Notes: a model not told the origin generated them from the sequence alone. 64,000 bases of DNA from SPDF01 sp963812085 (GCA_963812085.1 CAWETL010000003.1:744001-808000), one strand, 5' to 3'; counted from the stretch's first letter, positions 38,595 through 47,655 are shown. A program made the numbers and translations.

Positions 38595-39580
38595 CGCACG
38601 ACCGCGCTGGCCCAGGTGAACCCGCCGCCGAACGCCACGAGCAGCAGGATCGAGCCCGGCTTGACCCGACCCTCCGCGATCGCCTGGTCGATGGCGAGCG
38701 GGATCGAGGCCGACGAGGTGTTGCCGTACCGGTCCACGTTGATCATCACTTTTTCGAGCGGCATGCCGGCGTGCTTGGCCGTCGCCTCGATAATCCGGAT
38801 ATTGGCCTGGTGCGGGACCAGCAGGTCCACCTGGTCGGCGGTCATGCCGGCGCGCGTCAGCGCCTGGTCGCAGGCGTCCGACATGGCCAGGACCGCCGAC
38901 TTGAAGACCTCACGGCCGGCCATCTTGATGTAGTGCGACCGCTCCGCCACCACCTTGGAACTGATCGGGTCCACCGCGCCGCCGCCGGGCCGATAGAGCA
39001 GGTTGGCGAGGTTGCCGTCGGACTTGATGAAGGTGGAGAGGACGCCGCGCGTACCGCCGGAAGTGCGCCGGATGACGGCCGCGCCGGCCGCGTCGCCGAA
39101 CAGGATGGCGGTGGACCGGTCCGTCGGGTCGGCGATGGTGTTGAGCTTTTCGGCGCCGACGATGAGGATGTTGGTCCCCTGCTCCGACGCGATGAGACCC
39201 TCGGCCACCGTCAGGGCATACAGAAACCCAGGACACGCCGCCGACACATCAAAGGCGGCCGCGTTCTTCGCGCCGAGCAGCGCCTGCAAATCGCAGGCGG
39301 TCGAGGGAAGCAGCCGGTCGGGGGTGGCAGTGGCGAGGACGATGGCGTCGAGGTCCTCGGGGCCGATCCCGGCCTGTGCGAGGGCGCGGAGCGACGCGTC
39401 GCGCGCGAGCATGGCCACCGACTGCTCCGGCGGCGCCACCCGGCGCTCCCGGATGCCGGTGCGCTCGACGATCCACTGGTCGGAGGTCTCGAGGGTCTTC
39501 TCGAACTCTGCGTTGGTGACCACCCGATCGGGCACGGCGACCCCGAGGCCGGCGAACTCCACGAACGGACGGCGGATCAT
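38588..39580 (-). CDS. fabH: 3-oxoacyl-ACP synthase III FabH
   Basis: Starts fatty acid synthesis by condensing acetyl-CoA or a branched acyl-CoA with malonyl-ACP. 330 residues. Active site Cys116 (FDVSAACPGFLYAL), histidine in LVPHQANIRI and asparagine in YGNTSSASIPLA. The motif SDQWIVERTGIRERR is diagnostic. The ATG overlaps plsX. Whether it prefers branched primers cannot be read from the sequence. Confidence 0.96.
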   Translation of the reverse strand: MIRRPFVEFAGLGVAVPDRVVTNAEFEKTLETSDQWIVERTGIRERRVAPPEQSVAMLARDASLRALAQAGIGPEDLDAIVLATATPDRLLPSTACDLQALLGAKNAAAFDVSAACPGFLYALTVAEGLIASEQGTNILIVGAEKLNTIADPTDRSTAILFGDAAGAAVIRRTSGGTRGVLSTFIKSDGNLANLLYRPGGGAVDPISSKVVAERSHYIKMAGREVFKSAVLAMSDACDQALTRAGMTADQVDLLVPHQANIRIIEATAKHAGMPLEKVMINVDRYGNTSSASIPLAIDQAIAEGRVKPGSILLLVAFGGGFTWASAVVRW

Positions 39581-40581
39581 GCGGCGGGCGTACTCTCGGC
39601 AAACTCCGCCGCGATGTGCTGGTTGAGCCCGGTGTGGACCATTTGCACCGCGACGCGGAGGGCGTTCTTGATGGCGGCGCTGCCAGAGGAGCCGTGGCAG
39701 ATGATGGCGACGCCGCGGACGCCGAGGAGGGGCGCCCCGCCGTACTCGGCGTAGTCGAGCACGCGGAAGACTTCCTGCACGTCGGTTCGCTGGAGGATGT
39801 CGGGCGCGGTGCGCTTGACGAGCCGCAGGATCAGGCGGGCCACGGACTCGTAGAACTTGAGCACGATGTTGCCCACGAACCCGTCGGTGACGACGACGTC
39901 CACGTGTCCGAGCTTGGAGTGGCCGGCCAGGATGTCGCGGCCCTCGATGTTGCCGATGTAATTGATGCCGGCGGCCTGCTTGAGCAGCTCGTGGGCCTGC
40001 CGTGAGACCGCGTTCCCCTTTTCGTCCTCTTCGCCGATGTTGAGCAGCCCCACGAGCGGGTTCTCCCGCTGCAGGACGTCCCGCGCGTAGACCGAGCCGA
40101 GCCGGGCGAAGCCGACGAGTTCCTTGGCGGAGCAGTCGACGTTGGCCCCGCCGTCGAGTACGAGCACCGGGAGATCGGCCGTGGGAAACGGCGTCGCGAC
40201 CGTGGCCCGCTCGACGCCGGGATGGAGACCCAGCAGGACGGTGGACGCGGCGAGGACCGCGCCGGTGTTGCCGGCGGAGACGAATGCGTCGGAGCCGCCG
40301 GCCTTCTGGAGACCGAGCCCGACGACGACGCTGGAGTTGGGCTTCCTGCGGACCGCGGCGAGGGGCTTTTCCGCCATGCCGATGACTTCGGTGGCCGGCA
40401 CGATCTCGAGCCGGCTCCGATCCGCCCCCGGGTGCTTGGCCAGTTCCGCCTCGATGACCTCGACCTTGCCCACGAGCTGGATAAGCACGTCAGGCAGGAG
40501 ACCAAGCGCCGCGAGGGCGCCCTCGACCTCCGCCTGCGGGGCGTGATCTCCGCCCATGGCATCCAGCGCGACGCGAATCAC
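39577..40581 (-). CDS. plsX: Phosphate acyltransferase PlsX
   Basis: Makes acyl-phosphate from acyl-ACP for phospholipid synthesis with PlsY. 334 residues from a GTG, beginning VALDAMGGDHAP, the family signature. Other marks are VSAGNTGAVLAAS and VLDGGANVDCSAKELVGFA. An earlier start exists but overlaps rpmF; the GTG two bases past the rpmF stop gives the normal N-terminus. Confidence 0.95.
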   Translation of the reverse strand: MIRVALDAMGGDHAPQAEVEGALAALGLLPDVLIQLVGKVEVIEAELAKHPGADRSRLEIVPATEVIGMAEKPLAAVRRKPNSSVVVGLGLQKAGGSDAFVSAGNTGAVLAASTVLLGLHPGVERATVATPFPTADLPVLVLDGGANVDCSAKELVGFARLGSVYARDVLQRENPLVGLLNIGEEDEKGNAVSRQAHELLKQAAGINYIGNIEGRDILAGHSKLGHVDVVVTDGFVGNIVLKFYESVARLILRLVKRTAPDILQRTDVQEVFRVLDYAEYGGAPLLGVRGVAIICHGSSGSAAIKNALRVAVQMVHTGLNQHIAAEFAESTPAA

Positions 40582-40583
40582 GG

Positions 40584-40766
40584 TCAGTCGCCCTTGACCT
40601 CGACCACTTTCTTCCCGCGATAGTACCCGCAACTCGGGCACACGCGGTGGGACAGCTTGGGGTCGCCGCAGCGGGGACAGGCCTGGGTCTTCACGCTGGC
40701 GGCCTTGTCGTGGCCGCGGCGGAGGCGCTTGCGGGACTTGGAGAGTTTTCTCTTCGGGACGGCCAT
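40584..40766 (-). CDS. rpmF: Ribosomal protein bL32
   Basis: 60 residues, MAVPKRKLSKSRKRLRRGHD at the start, with two CxxC pairs (CPRC, CPSC), the zinc-binding form of L32. Zinc-free paralogues exist in some bacteria for zinc starvation; none is in the window. yceD-rpmF-plsX-fab is a widespread order. Confidence 0.97.
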   Translation of the reverse strand: MAVPKRKLSKSRKRLRRGHDKAASVKTQACPRCGDPKLSHRVCPSCGYYRGKKVVEVKGD

Positions 40767-40773
40767 GGGATCC

Positions 40774-41244
40774 TCAGACGGGTTCGGCGGTCCGCGCGCA
40801 GTCGCACGGACCAGCGTTCAGATCAGCACCACATTTCGGGCAGAGCCCGGCACAGTCGTCGCGGCACAGGACGAAGCCGGGCACCTCGAGCGCCAGCTCC
40901 TCCCGGACCACCGCGCCGAGGTCCACCTGCGTCGCCTCGAGCGGGAGCGGATAGACGCTGGGATCCTCCGCCGCCTCGGGGTCGCTCGTCAGCAGCACGT
41001 CCACGTGGCGGTCGATCGGATACTCCACCTCGGCCAGGCAGCGCCGGCAATTGAGGCGCGCCAATGCGTGGATGTTGCCACGCCAGAGGAAGTCCTCGCC
41101 GTCGGCGGCCTGCAACGCGCCCTCGACCGCGACCGGCCCTTCGAGGGAAAGATCGAGCCCGGCGAAGGCCGGATCGTTGGCGGGAAGCTCACCGCTGGTC
41201 TCGACGGCGCCCCGCTGGAGGTCACGAATTGCAATCCTGAGCAT
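40774..41244 (-). CDS. yceD: YceD/DUF177 family protein
   Basis: 156 residues. DUF177 proteins are linked to 23S rRNA accumulation and are regularly found just before rpmF, as here. The central region has NCRRCLAEVEYPI, and the C-terminus has four further cysteines (CRDDCAGLCPKCGADL), the usual DUF177 metal site. Two starts compete: GTG at 41250 and ATG at 41244. The predicted promoter would start transcription almost at the ATG, so the ATG is preferred, and the message may be leaderless. No Shine-Dalgarno sequence is visible. Confidence 0.88.
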   Translation of the reverse strand: MLRIAIRDLQRGAVETSGELPANDPAFAGLDLSLEGPVAVEGALQAADGEDFLWRGNIHALARLNCRRCLAEVEYPIDRHVDVLLTSDPEAAEDPSVYPLPLEATQVDLGAVVREELALEVPGFVLCRDDCAGLCPKCGADLNAGPCDCARTAEPV

Positions 41245-41246
41245 AG

Positions 41247-41273
41247 CCACTAAAGCTAGTGGTATTCACCACT
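41247..41273. promoter_or_regulatory. Overlapping palindromes, candidate operator of the lipid operon
   Basis: Two perfect inverted repeats share a half-site: AGTGGT-ATTC-ACCACT at 41258-41273 and CCACTA-AAGC-TAGTGG at 41247-41262. They cover the spacer, the -10 and the start region of the predicted promoter. Such a layout would let a dimeric repressor block polymerase. In Bacillus the comparable operon is controlled by FapR; the sequence here differs from the FapR site as I recall it, so the regulator is unknown. Confidence 0.55.
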
Positions 41274-41281
41274 TAGGTCAA
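41253..41281 (-). promoter_or_regulatory. Predicted promoter of the yceD-rpmF-plsX-fab operon
   Basis: TTGACC (41281-41276) and TAGCTT (41258-41253) on the minus strand, 17 bases apart. It lies between the ndk stop and yceD. The spacer is filled by a palindrome described separately. The -10 element is weak, which would suit a regulated promoter. Confidence 0.6.
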
Positions 41282-41296
41282 GCCGGAAGTGCCTGT

Positions 41297-41719
41297 TCAG
41301 CCCAGCAGTCCGGCCAGTTCACCCTCGGTGAAGAAGAACGCGATCTCGCGCGCCGCGTTCTCGTCGCTGTCCGACGCGTGGATGGCGTTCCGCCCCTTGG
41401 ATTCGGCATACAGCTTCCGGATCGTACCGGCGGCCGCCTCGGCCGGGTCGGTGGCGCCGATGACGGTCCGGAGCTGGGCCACGGCATCCTGGCGTTCCAG
41501 CGCCATCGGGATGCAGGGACCGCTGGTCATGAACTCCACCAGCTCGGGATAGAAGGGCCGGCCCTTGTGCACGGCGTAGAATGCCTCGGCCTGCGGACGG
41601 GTGAGGCGGACCATTCGCGCCGCCCGCAGGGTGAATCCGGCCTTCTGCAGATGGGCGAGAATGAGCCCGGCCTTGCCGGAGGCGGTCGCGTCGGGCTTGA
41701 TGATCGCAAGCGTCTTCAT
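41297..41719 (-). CDS. ndk: Nucleoside diphosphate kinase
   Basis: Transfers the gamma-phosphate of ATP to nucleoside diphosphates. 140 residues with the phospho-histidine His114 in GRNAIHASDS, the nucleotide-binding N-terminus TLAIIKPDA and the FYAVHKGRPFYPELVEFM region. It lies 37 bases after sucD and is probably read with sucCD, as in many bacteria. Confidence 0.97.
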   Translation of the reverse strand: MKTLAIIKPDATASGKAGLILAHLQKAGFTLRAARMVRLTRPQAEAFYAVHKGRPFYPELVEFMTSGPCIPMALERQDAVAQLRTVIGATDPAEAAAGTIRKLYAESKGRNAIHASDSDENAAREIAFFFTEGELAGLLG

Positions 41720-41756
41720 GATCTCGATGTCGAAGTTCGGGTGGAGAAGTCCCCGG

Positions 41757-42629
41757 CTACTTGAGCCGGGCCTTGAGCAGCGGCACCACGTCGGCGGGCC
41801 GCTTCATGACGCTGATGCCGGCGGCCTCGAAGGCCGCCATCTTTTCCGCCGCCGTCCCGGACGAACCGGAGATGATGGCGCCGGCGTGGCCCATCCGGCG
41901 GCCCGGCGGCGCGGTCTGGCCGGCGATGAATCCCACCACCGGTTTCGTGACGTGCTGCCGGACGAAATCCGCGGCGTGCTGCTCGTCGGTGCCGCCGATT
42001 TCGCCCATCATGACGATCGCGTCGGTCGCCGGATCGTCCTGGAAGGCGCGCAGGCAGTCGATGAAGTTGGTCCCGATGATCGGGTCGCCGCCGATCCCGA
42101 CGCAGGTGCTCTGGCCGATCCCGGCCCGGGTCAGCTGGTTGACGACCTCGTAGGTCAGCGTGCCGCTCCGCGACACCAGCCCGACTCGGCCGGGGGCGCA
42201 GATCTGGCCCGGGATGATGCCGACCTTGGCTTCGCCCGGCGTGATGGCCCCGGGGCAGTTCGGGCCGATCAACCGGGCGCCGTGCTCCCGCACGAAGGGC
42301 ATGACCCGCGTCATCTCGATGACGGGCACCCCTTCCGTGATGCAGACGACCATCTTGATCCCGGCGTCCACCGCCTCGTAGATGGCGCCCGCCGCGCCGA
42401 CCGGCGGGACGTAGATGACCGCCGTGTTGGCGCCCGCGCCGGACACCGCCTCGGCCACCGTGTCGAACACGGGCACGGTGCCCTCGAAGCGCTGGCCGCC
42501 CTTGCCGGGCGTGACGCCGGCCACGACCCTGGTGCCGTAGGCGAGCATCTGCTTGGCGTGAAACGAACCATCGCGGCCGGTGATGCCCTGCACGACCAGC
42601 CGGGTGTCCTTCCCGATGAAGATGCTCAC
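41757..42629 (-). CDS. sucD: Succinyl-CoA synthetase alpha subunit
   Basis: TCA cycle enzyme, substrate-level phosphorylation. 290 residues with the CoA-binding Rossmann start VVQGITGRDGSFHAKQML and the phosphorylated histidine His248 in GRRMGHAGAIISG. GPNCPGAITPGE is also typical. The GTG start overlaps the sucC stop (GTGA). Confidence 0.97.
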   Translation of the reverse strand: MSIFIGKDTRLVVQGITGRDGSFHAKQMLAYGTRVVAGVTPGKGGQRFEGTVPVFDTVAEAVSGAGANTAVIYVPPVGAAGAIYEAVDAGIKMVVCITEGVPVIEMTRVMPFVREHGARLIGPNCPGAITPGEAKVGIIPGQICAPGRVGLVSRSGTLTYEVVNQLTRAGIGQSTCVGIGGDPIIGTNFIDCLRAFQDDPATDAIVMMGEIGGTDEQHAADFVRQHVTKPVVGFIAGQTAPPGRRMGHAGAIISGSSGTAAEKMAAFEAAGISVMKRPADVVPLLKARLK

Positions 42630-43765
42630 GCCGCCTCCCGGACCAGCTTGACGACCTGCGACACGGCGTCGTCCATGTCGGAGAGCGCGGTCATCCCGAT
42701 GCCCTGCAGGATCTTCACGGCCTCCTGCTCGTTGGTTCCGGTCAACCGCACCACGATCGGGACCTTGACCGGGAACTGGGCGAGCGCGGTCTTGATGCCG
42801 TTGGCCACGTCGTCGGTGCGGGTGATCCCGCCGAAGATGTTGAAGAGAATGGCCCGGACGCTCGGGTCGGCCGTGATGATCTTGAGGGCGTTGACCACCT
42901 TGTCGGGGTTCGAGCTCCCGCCGATGTCCAGGAAGTTCGCCGGCTCGCCGCCGTAGTACTTCACGAGGTCCATCGTGGCCATCGCCAGGCCGGCGCCGTT
43001 GACGACGCAGCCGACGTTGCCGTCGAGCTTGATGAAGGTCAGGCCGGCGCGGCGCGCCGCGACCTCGCTCGGGTCTTCGGCCGTCTCGTCGCGCAGCGCG
43101 GCGAGGTCGGGCCGGCGGTCGAGCTCGTTGTCGTCGATGGACACCTTGGCGTCGAGGGCGAGGACCTGGCCGGCCGGCGTGGTGACCAGCGGGTTGATCT
43201 CCGCGAGGGACGCGCCGTTGCTCGTGAAGACCTGGTAGAGGCGGTGCATGATGTCTGCGGCGGCCCGCACCTGCTTGATGTCGCGATAGAGGAAAAAGGC
43301 GAGTGTCATGGCCTGGTGCGGCAGCAGCCCGAAGCGCGGGTCCACCGGCAGCCGCAGGATCTTCTCGGGCGTCTTCGCGGCCACTTCCTCGATGTCGATC
43401 CCACCCGCGGGACTCACCATGAACACCGGGCGCTGGGATTCGCGATCGAGAATCAGCCCGACGTAGGCCTCCGAGGCGATCTCGGCCGCCGGCACGACCA
43501 GCACCTTGTGCACCGTCAGGCCCTTGATCTGCATGCCGAGGATGTGCGAGGCGATCTCGGCCGCCTCCGCCGGCGTGGCGGCCAGCTTCACCCCCCCGGC
43601 CTTGCCCCGTCCGCCGGCGTGCACCTGCGCCTTGATGACCACCGTGCCGCCGATGCGTCGGGCCAGCGCCTCCACCTCGCCCGGCGTGCCGGCCACGTCG
43701 CCATCGGGGACGGCCACCCCGGCCGCCTTGAGCAGCGCCCGCGCCTGGTATTCGTGCAGATTCAC
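42626..43765 (-). CDS. sucC: Succinyl-CoA synthetase beta subunit
   Basis: Nucleotide-binding partner of SucD. 379 residues with an ATP-grasp domain at the N-terminus (NLHEYQARALLKAAGVAVPD; KAQVHAGGRGKAGGVKL) and the CoA-ligase domain at the C-terminus (NIFGGITRTDDVANGI; VVRLTGTNEQEA). The GTG at 43765 has AGGAGA just upstream and gives the exact family N-terminus; a longer open frame before it has no family likeness. Confidence 0.97.
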   Translation of the reverse strand: MNLHEYQARALLKAAGVAVPDGDVAGTPGEVEALARRIGGTVVIKAQVHAGGRGKAGGVKLAATPAEAAEIASHILGMQIKGLTVHKVLVVPAAEIASEAYVGLILDRESQRPVFMVSPAGGIDIEEVAAKTPEKILRLPVDPRFGLLPHQAMTLAFFLYRDIKQVRAAADIMHRLYQVFTSNGASLAEINPLVTTPAGQVLALDAKVSIDDNELDRRPDLAALRDETAEDPSEVAARRAGLTFIKLDGNVGCVVNGAGLAMATMDLVKYYGGEPANFLDIGGSSNPDKVVNALKIITADPSVRAILFNIFGGITRTDDVANGIKTALAQFPVKVPIVVRLTGTNEQEAVKILQGIGMTALSDMDDAVSQVVKLVREAA

Positions 43766-43803
43766 GGTCTCTCCTGTCGGTGATTTGCAGCGCCCAAAGC
43801 TAC

Positions 43804-43819
43804 CCGCCCCACGGGGCGG
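43804..43819 (-). terminator. Possible terminator after the UPF0182 gene
   Basis: CCGCCCC / GGGGCGG with a two-base loop, followed on the minus strand by GTAGCTTTGGG, in the 66-base gap before sucC. A second short repeat overlaps the stop codon. The weak U-run makes this tentative. Confidence 0.45.
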
Positions 43820-43831
43820 ATACAACGGCGC

Positions 43832-46258
43832 TCAGCGCCCTTCGGCGCCCACACCGAGCGTCTGCCTGAGCGCCCCGAACGCTCGGCCGAACGCCTCCCA
43901 ATCCCCGGCGTGCAGCGCCGAGTCGGCACGCAGCATCCATCGCCGGGCTTCTTCGAGCGGCGTGAGCGGCCCGCTGCCGGGTGGGAGCGGCGCGCCCGCC
44001 CCCCGGAGATTGTCCCACGCCTCGCCGAAGGTGCGGCCGGCCCCGAGGCGGGTACCCTGCGCCAATGCGACGTACGGGATGGTGATGCGACCGGCCGGTC
44101 CGACGGCATACCAGACCTGGTACGCCAGGTACAGGCCTCCGCCGGGCATCAAACGCCAGGGCCCCGCCTCCAGCCGCTCCCCACGACGAGTCACTGAATC
44201 ACCGATCTGCTCATAGGAGGGAAAACGGCCCCAACTCCCCTGCGATGCCGCGGGCCCCGGCAGCGCATCCCGCTCGGGAAGCCGGAGGAGCTCGAGGGAG
44301 CGCCCGGACGGCGTGTTCCGGCCGATCAGGAGCGAATGCACCCGGCGATCCGCGGCGAGTTGATACCCTGCCACCAGGACATCGCCCCACCCTGCCTGCC
44401 ACGCCGTGCTCGGCGCGGGCACCTCGGCCTCCCCCCCGGTTCCGCGCCCCGCCAGGGTGCCCAGCTCCCACGGGGACTGCTCGAGCACCTGGGACTGCGC
44501 CTCGAAGAGTCGTGCAGGATAGGGGATCAGCGCGCCCCACTCAGCCGGCATTTCGGAGGCCGGCCGCACGACCCCCTGGGAGATGGCCGTCCAGCTCCGG
44601 GTGAGCGGGCCCGCGCCCGGGACTTCAAAGATCAACGTCCCGCCAGTCGTGGCATCGAGCACGCCGATCAGCCCGGCTTCCACCGAGCCGAGATCCGCGG
44701 ACCCGCTCCGAATCCTGGCTGACCCCGGAAACCCCGCGCTGTTCAGATAGCCGTGGGCGATCCAGAGCAGCCGGTCGCCGGCGAGCACCGGACGCGGCGG
44801 GTCCCAGGAGGCGAACGGCGCCAGGCGCTCGAGCCGTTCATGCGGGGCGAGGTGCCACCGCAGCCGGGCCGTCGGACCGGTCGGGGCGAGGAGGCGTCCC
44901 GACTGCAGCGACCAGGCGAGCACGCCCCGGCGGAGCCACCCCCCGGCGCGCACGCCGACACTGCCGGAGTCGATGAGCAGGCGAGGCGCGCCGGGACGGA
45001 CCGACCCGGCCCCGAGGCGTGCGAAGGTAACGAGCCCGGGGTACGCGAGGGTGTCTCCGGCACGATAGGAGACCGGGCCCCCTCCCGCGCCGGTCCGGCC
45101 GTCGGCGATCGCGAGAAGCGACGCCTCACCGCCCGGCGTGGAGCGCACGGCCAGCCACACCGGAACCTCCGCGGACCCGAGGCGCAGCCGCCCCGGCGCC
45201 GCTGCTTCCAGCACCTGCGAGTCGCTCGTGGCGAGCCGGCCGATCATCGCCCAGGTCCAGAGCGACGGCGGCCCCGGCGTGGCGGAGGGTTCGGAGCGCG
45301 CGGGCGTCTCGCGCAGGTCCGACAGGCCGTACGCGAGGCGATCCATTGCCAGGCGTGGCGCCGTGCTCTCCTGGGCGGCGGAGTCCTGCAGATCGGGGAC
45401 GATCAACGGCATCATCACCGCGCCCGAGAGCAGTACGGCCCAGCCCGCGACGAGCAGCAGGTGGTAGCCCCGGAATCCCCAGAGCAAGGAAATCACGGCG
45501 GCGGCGAGTGCGGCGCCGGCGAGCGCATGGGACGCGAATTCGATGGTGCCCCAGACCGATTCCGCCGGCACCGTGAGGGCCGCGGCGGTGACGGGGTCGA
45601 GGAGAAATCCCCAGGCACAGGCCAGCGCGAGCGCCGCCAGCAGGAGCCCGAGGTGACGGCGGGCGTGATCGGTGAGGGCGAGCCGTCCGCCGGTCCAGCG
45701 GACCGCCCCGATGATCACGTACATCCCCGCCACCACGGCGAGCGCGCTCCACGCGAGCAACCGCGCGAACGCGTGCAGGGCCTGCCAGAGCGGAAGCTGG
45801 GCGACGAAATCGCCGAGGTCACGGTGGAGAAAGGGATCGGTGACCCCGTACGTCACCCCCTGCCAGGCGAGGGCGAAGACCGGCCACTCCCCGCCGGTGC
45901 CCAGGCCGGCCGCAAGGCCGAGCGCGGCCCCGATGGCGACGGCCAGCGGCAGCAGCGTGGCCGGCGTGACGGCTTCGCGGATCTCGAGGTTGGCGACCTG
46001 GCGGGAGATCTGCACCGAGCCGATGGCCCGATGGACGACGAGGAGGTGCCCGGAGTACCAGGCGGTGGCGATCAGCACGGCGGCGGCGCCGAGCGTCAGC
46101 CGCAGCAGGTGGACCCCGGAGAGGAAGGCGGCCTCGGTCGGACCGAACGCGCCGGCCCACCACCGGTCAGCCAGCAGGTCCGCCGCGGCATGGCCGGCGA
46201 AGAGCAGCACGACCAGCGCGGCGACCGAACCCAACAGCCAGCGACCCCGGGGCGACAC
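43832..46258 (-). CDS. UPF0182-family membrane protein
   Basis: About 808 residues. The N-terminal 320 residues hold seven or so membrane helices with the family pattern (ADRWWAGAFG; GVTYGVTDPFLHRDLGDFVAQ). The large remainder probably lies outside the membrane and ends with family-like features: LMPGGGLYLAYQVWY, GRTFGEAWDNL and an acidic helical tail (ARRWMLRADSALHAGDWEAF). UPF0182 proteins are known from actinobacteria, cyanobacteria and clostridia and have no established function. They are usually over 900 residues, so this one is short in the extracellular part. The GTG start lies just after the phosphomannomutase stop. Confidence 0.75.
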   Translation of the reverse strand: MSPRGRWLLGSVAALVVLLFAGHAAADLLADRWWAGAFGPTEAAFLSGVHLLRLTLGAAAVLIATAWYSGHLLVVHRAIGSVQISRQVANLEIREAVTPATLLPLAVAIGAALGLAAGLGTGGEWPVFALAWQGVTYGVTDPFLHRDLGDFVAQLPLWQALHAFARLLAWSALAVVAGMYVIIGAVRWTGGRLALTDHARRHLGLLLAALALACAWGFLLDPVTAAALTVPAESVWGTIEFASHALAGAALAAAVISLLWGFRGYHLLLVAGWAVLLSGAVMMPLIVPDLQDSAAQESTAPRLAMDRLAYGLSDLRETPARSEPSATPGPPSLWTWAMIGRLATSDSQVLEAAAPGRLRLGSAEVPVWLAVRSTPGGEASLLAIADGRTGAGGGPVSYRAGDTLAYPGLVTFARLGAGSVRPGAPRLLIDSGSVGVRAGGWLRRGVLAWSLQSGRLLAPTGPTARLRWHLAPHERLERLAPFASWDPPRPVLAGDRLLWIAHGYLNSAGFPGSARIRSGSADLGSVEAGLIGVLDATTGGTLIFEVPGAGPLTRSWTAISQGVVRPASEMPAEWGALIPYPARLFEAQSQVLEQSPWELGTLAGRGTGGEAEVPAPSTAWQAGWGDVLVAGYQLAADRRVHSLLIGRNTPSGRSLELLRLPERDALPGPAASQGSWGRFPSYEQIGDSVTRRGERLEAGPWRLMPGGGLYLAYQVWYAVGPAGRITIPYVALAQGTRLGAGRTFGEAWDNLRGAGAPLPPGSGPLTPLEEARRWMLRADSALHAGDWEAFGRAFGALRQTLGVGAEGR

Positions 46259-46263
46259 GGGCC

Positions 46264-47634
46264 TCAGCCCCGCACACCTTGCTCCGCGAGCCAGTCCATC
46301 ACTTCGCGCTGATACGCCTCCAGCGCACGCGGATCGGTGGCTTCGAACCGGAGGACCAAAATGGCCTGGGTGTTGGAGGCCCGGATCAGGCCCCAGCCGT
46401 GGGGGAACGACATCCGGACCCCGTCGATGTCGATGACCGGATAGCGGGACCGGAAGTACGCGGTGGCCCGCGCCACGACATCGAATTTCTTGTCGTCGGG
46501 GCAGTCCACGCGGATTTCCGGCGTGGCAAAGGTGGTGGGCTGGTCGGCGAGGAGCGGCGCGAGCCCTCGCGGGCCGCGGGACACGATCTCGAGGAGCCGC
46601 GCCGCGGCGAAGAGCGCGTCGTCGAACCCGAACCAGTCGCCGGCGAAGAACATGTGGCCGCTCATCTCGCCCGCGAGCACGGCCCCGCGCTCCTTCATCC
46701 GCGCCTTGATGAGCGAGTGCCCGGTCCGCCACATCTCCGGCTCGGCGCCGGCCTTGGTGAGCGCCCTGGGGAGCAGGTCGGAGCACTTGACGTCGAAGAT
46801 CACGCGGGCCCCTCGCCCGAACCGCCGGACGGCGTCCTGGCCGAAGAGCACCAGCAGCTGGTCGCCGAAGAGCACCCGTCCGTTCTCGTCCACTGCGCCG
46901 ATCCGGTCGGCGTCGCCGTCGAACGCGATGCCCAGCTCGGCGCCAGTGCGCCGCACCTCGACCTGCAGGTCGACCAGGTTGGCGGGCACGGTCGGATCGG
47001 GATGGTGATTCGGGAAGGTCCCGTCGGACTCGCAGAAGAGCGGCGTGACCTCGGCGCCGAGGGCCCGGAGGGTGTCGACCGCGATGAGGCTGCCGACCCC
47101 GTTGCCGCAGTCCACCACCACGCGCACCGGCCGCTCGAGCTTGTGCCGGCTGACGATCGCGTCGCGATAGCGGGGGAGCACCGACGCGTCCGACGACTCG
47201 CGGCCGGGCCCCGCGGTCCACTGTTCGAGCGTGACCACCTCGTAGAGGGCCTGGATCTCCTCGCCGTGCACCGACTCCCCGCCGAGGACCATCTTGAATC
47301 CGTTGAACTCGGGCGGGTTGTGCGAGCCGGTCACCTGCACGCCGCCGTCGGTCCCGAGCGCTTGCACCGCGAAGTAGAGCGCCGGCGTCGGGAGTTCGCC
47401 CACGTCCACGGCGGTGCCGCCCGCGGCGGCGATGCCGGCCCGGAGCGCCGCGGCGAGTTCCCCGCCCGATGGGCGGTTGTCCCGTCCGACGGCGAGCACC
47501 GGGGCCCGGCCGAGCCGCTTTGCGCCGAAGGCGGCCACGGCGGAGCCCAGCGCGCGGGCCAGCGCCGGCGTGAGTTCCTCGCCGACGAGGCCGCGGATGT
47601 CGTATTGACGGAAAATCGACTTGGGGACGCGCAC
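46264..47634 (-). CDS. manB: Phosphomannomutase/phosphoglucomutase
   Basis: Converts hexose 6-phosphate to 1-phosphate for nucleotide-sugar, LPS or polysaccharide synthesis. 456 residues of the alpha-D-phosphohexomutase family (AlgC/ManB branch): FRQYDIRGLVGEELTP at the start, the phosphoserine Ser104 in VTGSHNPPEFNGFK, the metal loop FDGDADRIGAVDENG and a sugar-binding GEMSGHMFF. The start is GTG, 22 bases after nuoN. Mannose versus glucose preference cannot be told. Confidence 0.92.
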   Translation of the reverse strand: MRVPKSIFRQYDIRGLVGEELTPALARALGSAVAAFGAKRLGRAPVLAVGRDNRPSGGELAAALRAGIAAAGGTAVDVGELPTPALYFAVQALGTDGGVQVTGSHNPPEFNGFKMVLGGESVHGEEIQALYEVVTLEQWTAGPGRESSDASVLPRYRDAIVSRHKLERPVRVVVDCGNGVGSLIAVDTLRALGAEVTPLFCESDGTFPNHHPDPTVPANLVDLQVEVRRTGAELGIAFDGDADRIGAVDENGRVLFGDQLLVLFGQDAVRRFGRGARVIFDVKCSDLLPRALTKAGAEPEMWRTGHSLIKARMKERGAVLAGEMSGHMFFAGDWFGFDDALFAAARLLEIVSRGPRGLAPLLADQPTTFATPEIRVDCPDDKKFDVVARATAYFRSRYPVIDIDGVRMSFPHGWGLIRASNTQAILVLRFEATDPRALEAYQREVMDWLAEQGVRG

Positions 47635-47655
47635 GGGGCCTCCCGCCCGGAAGGG

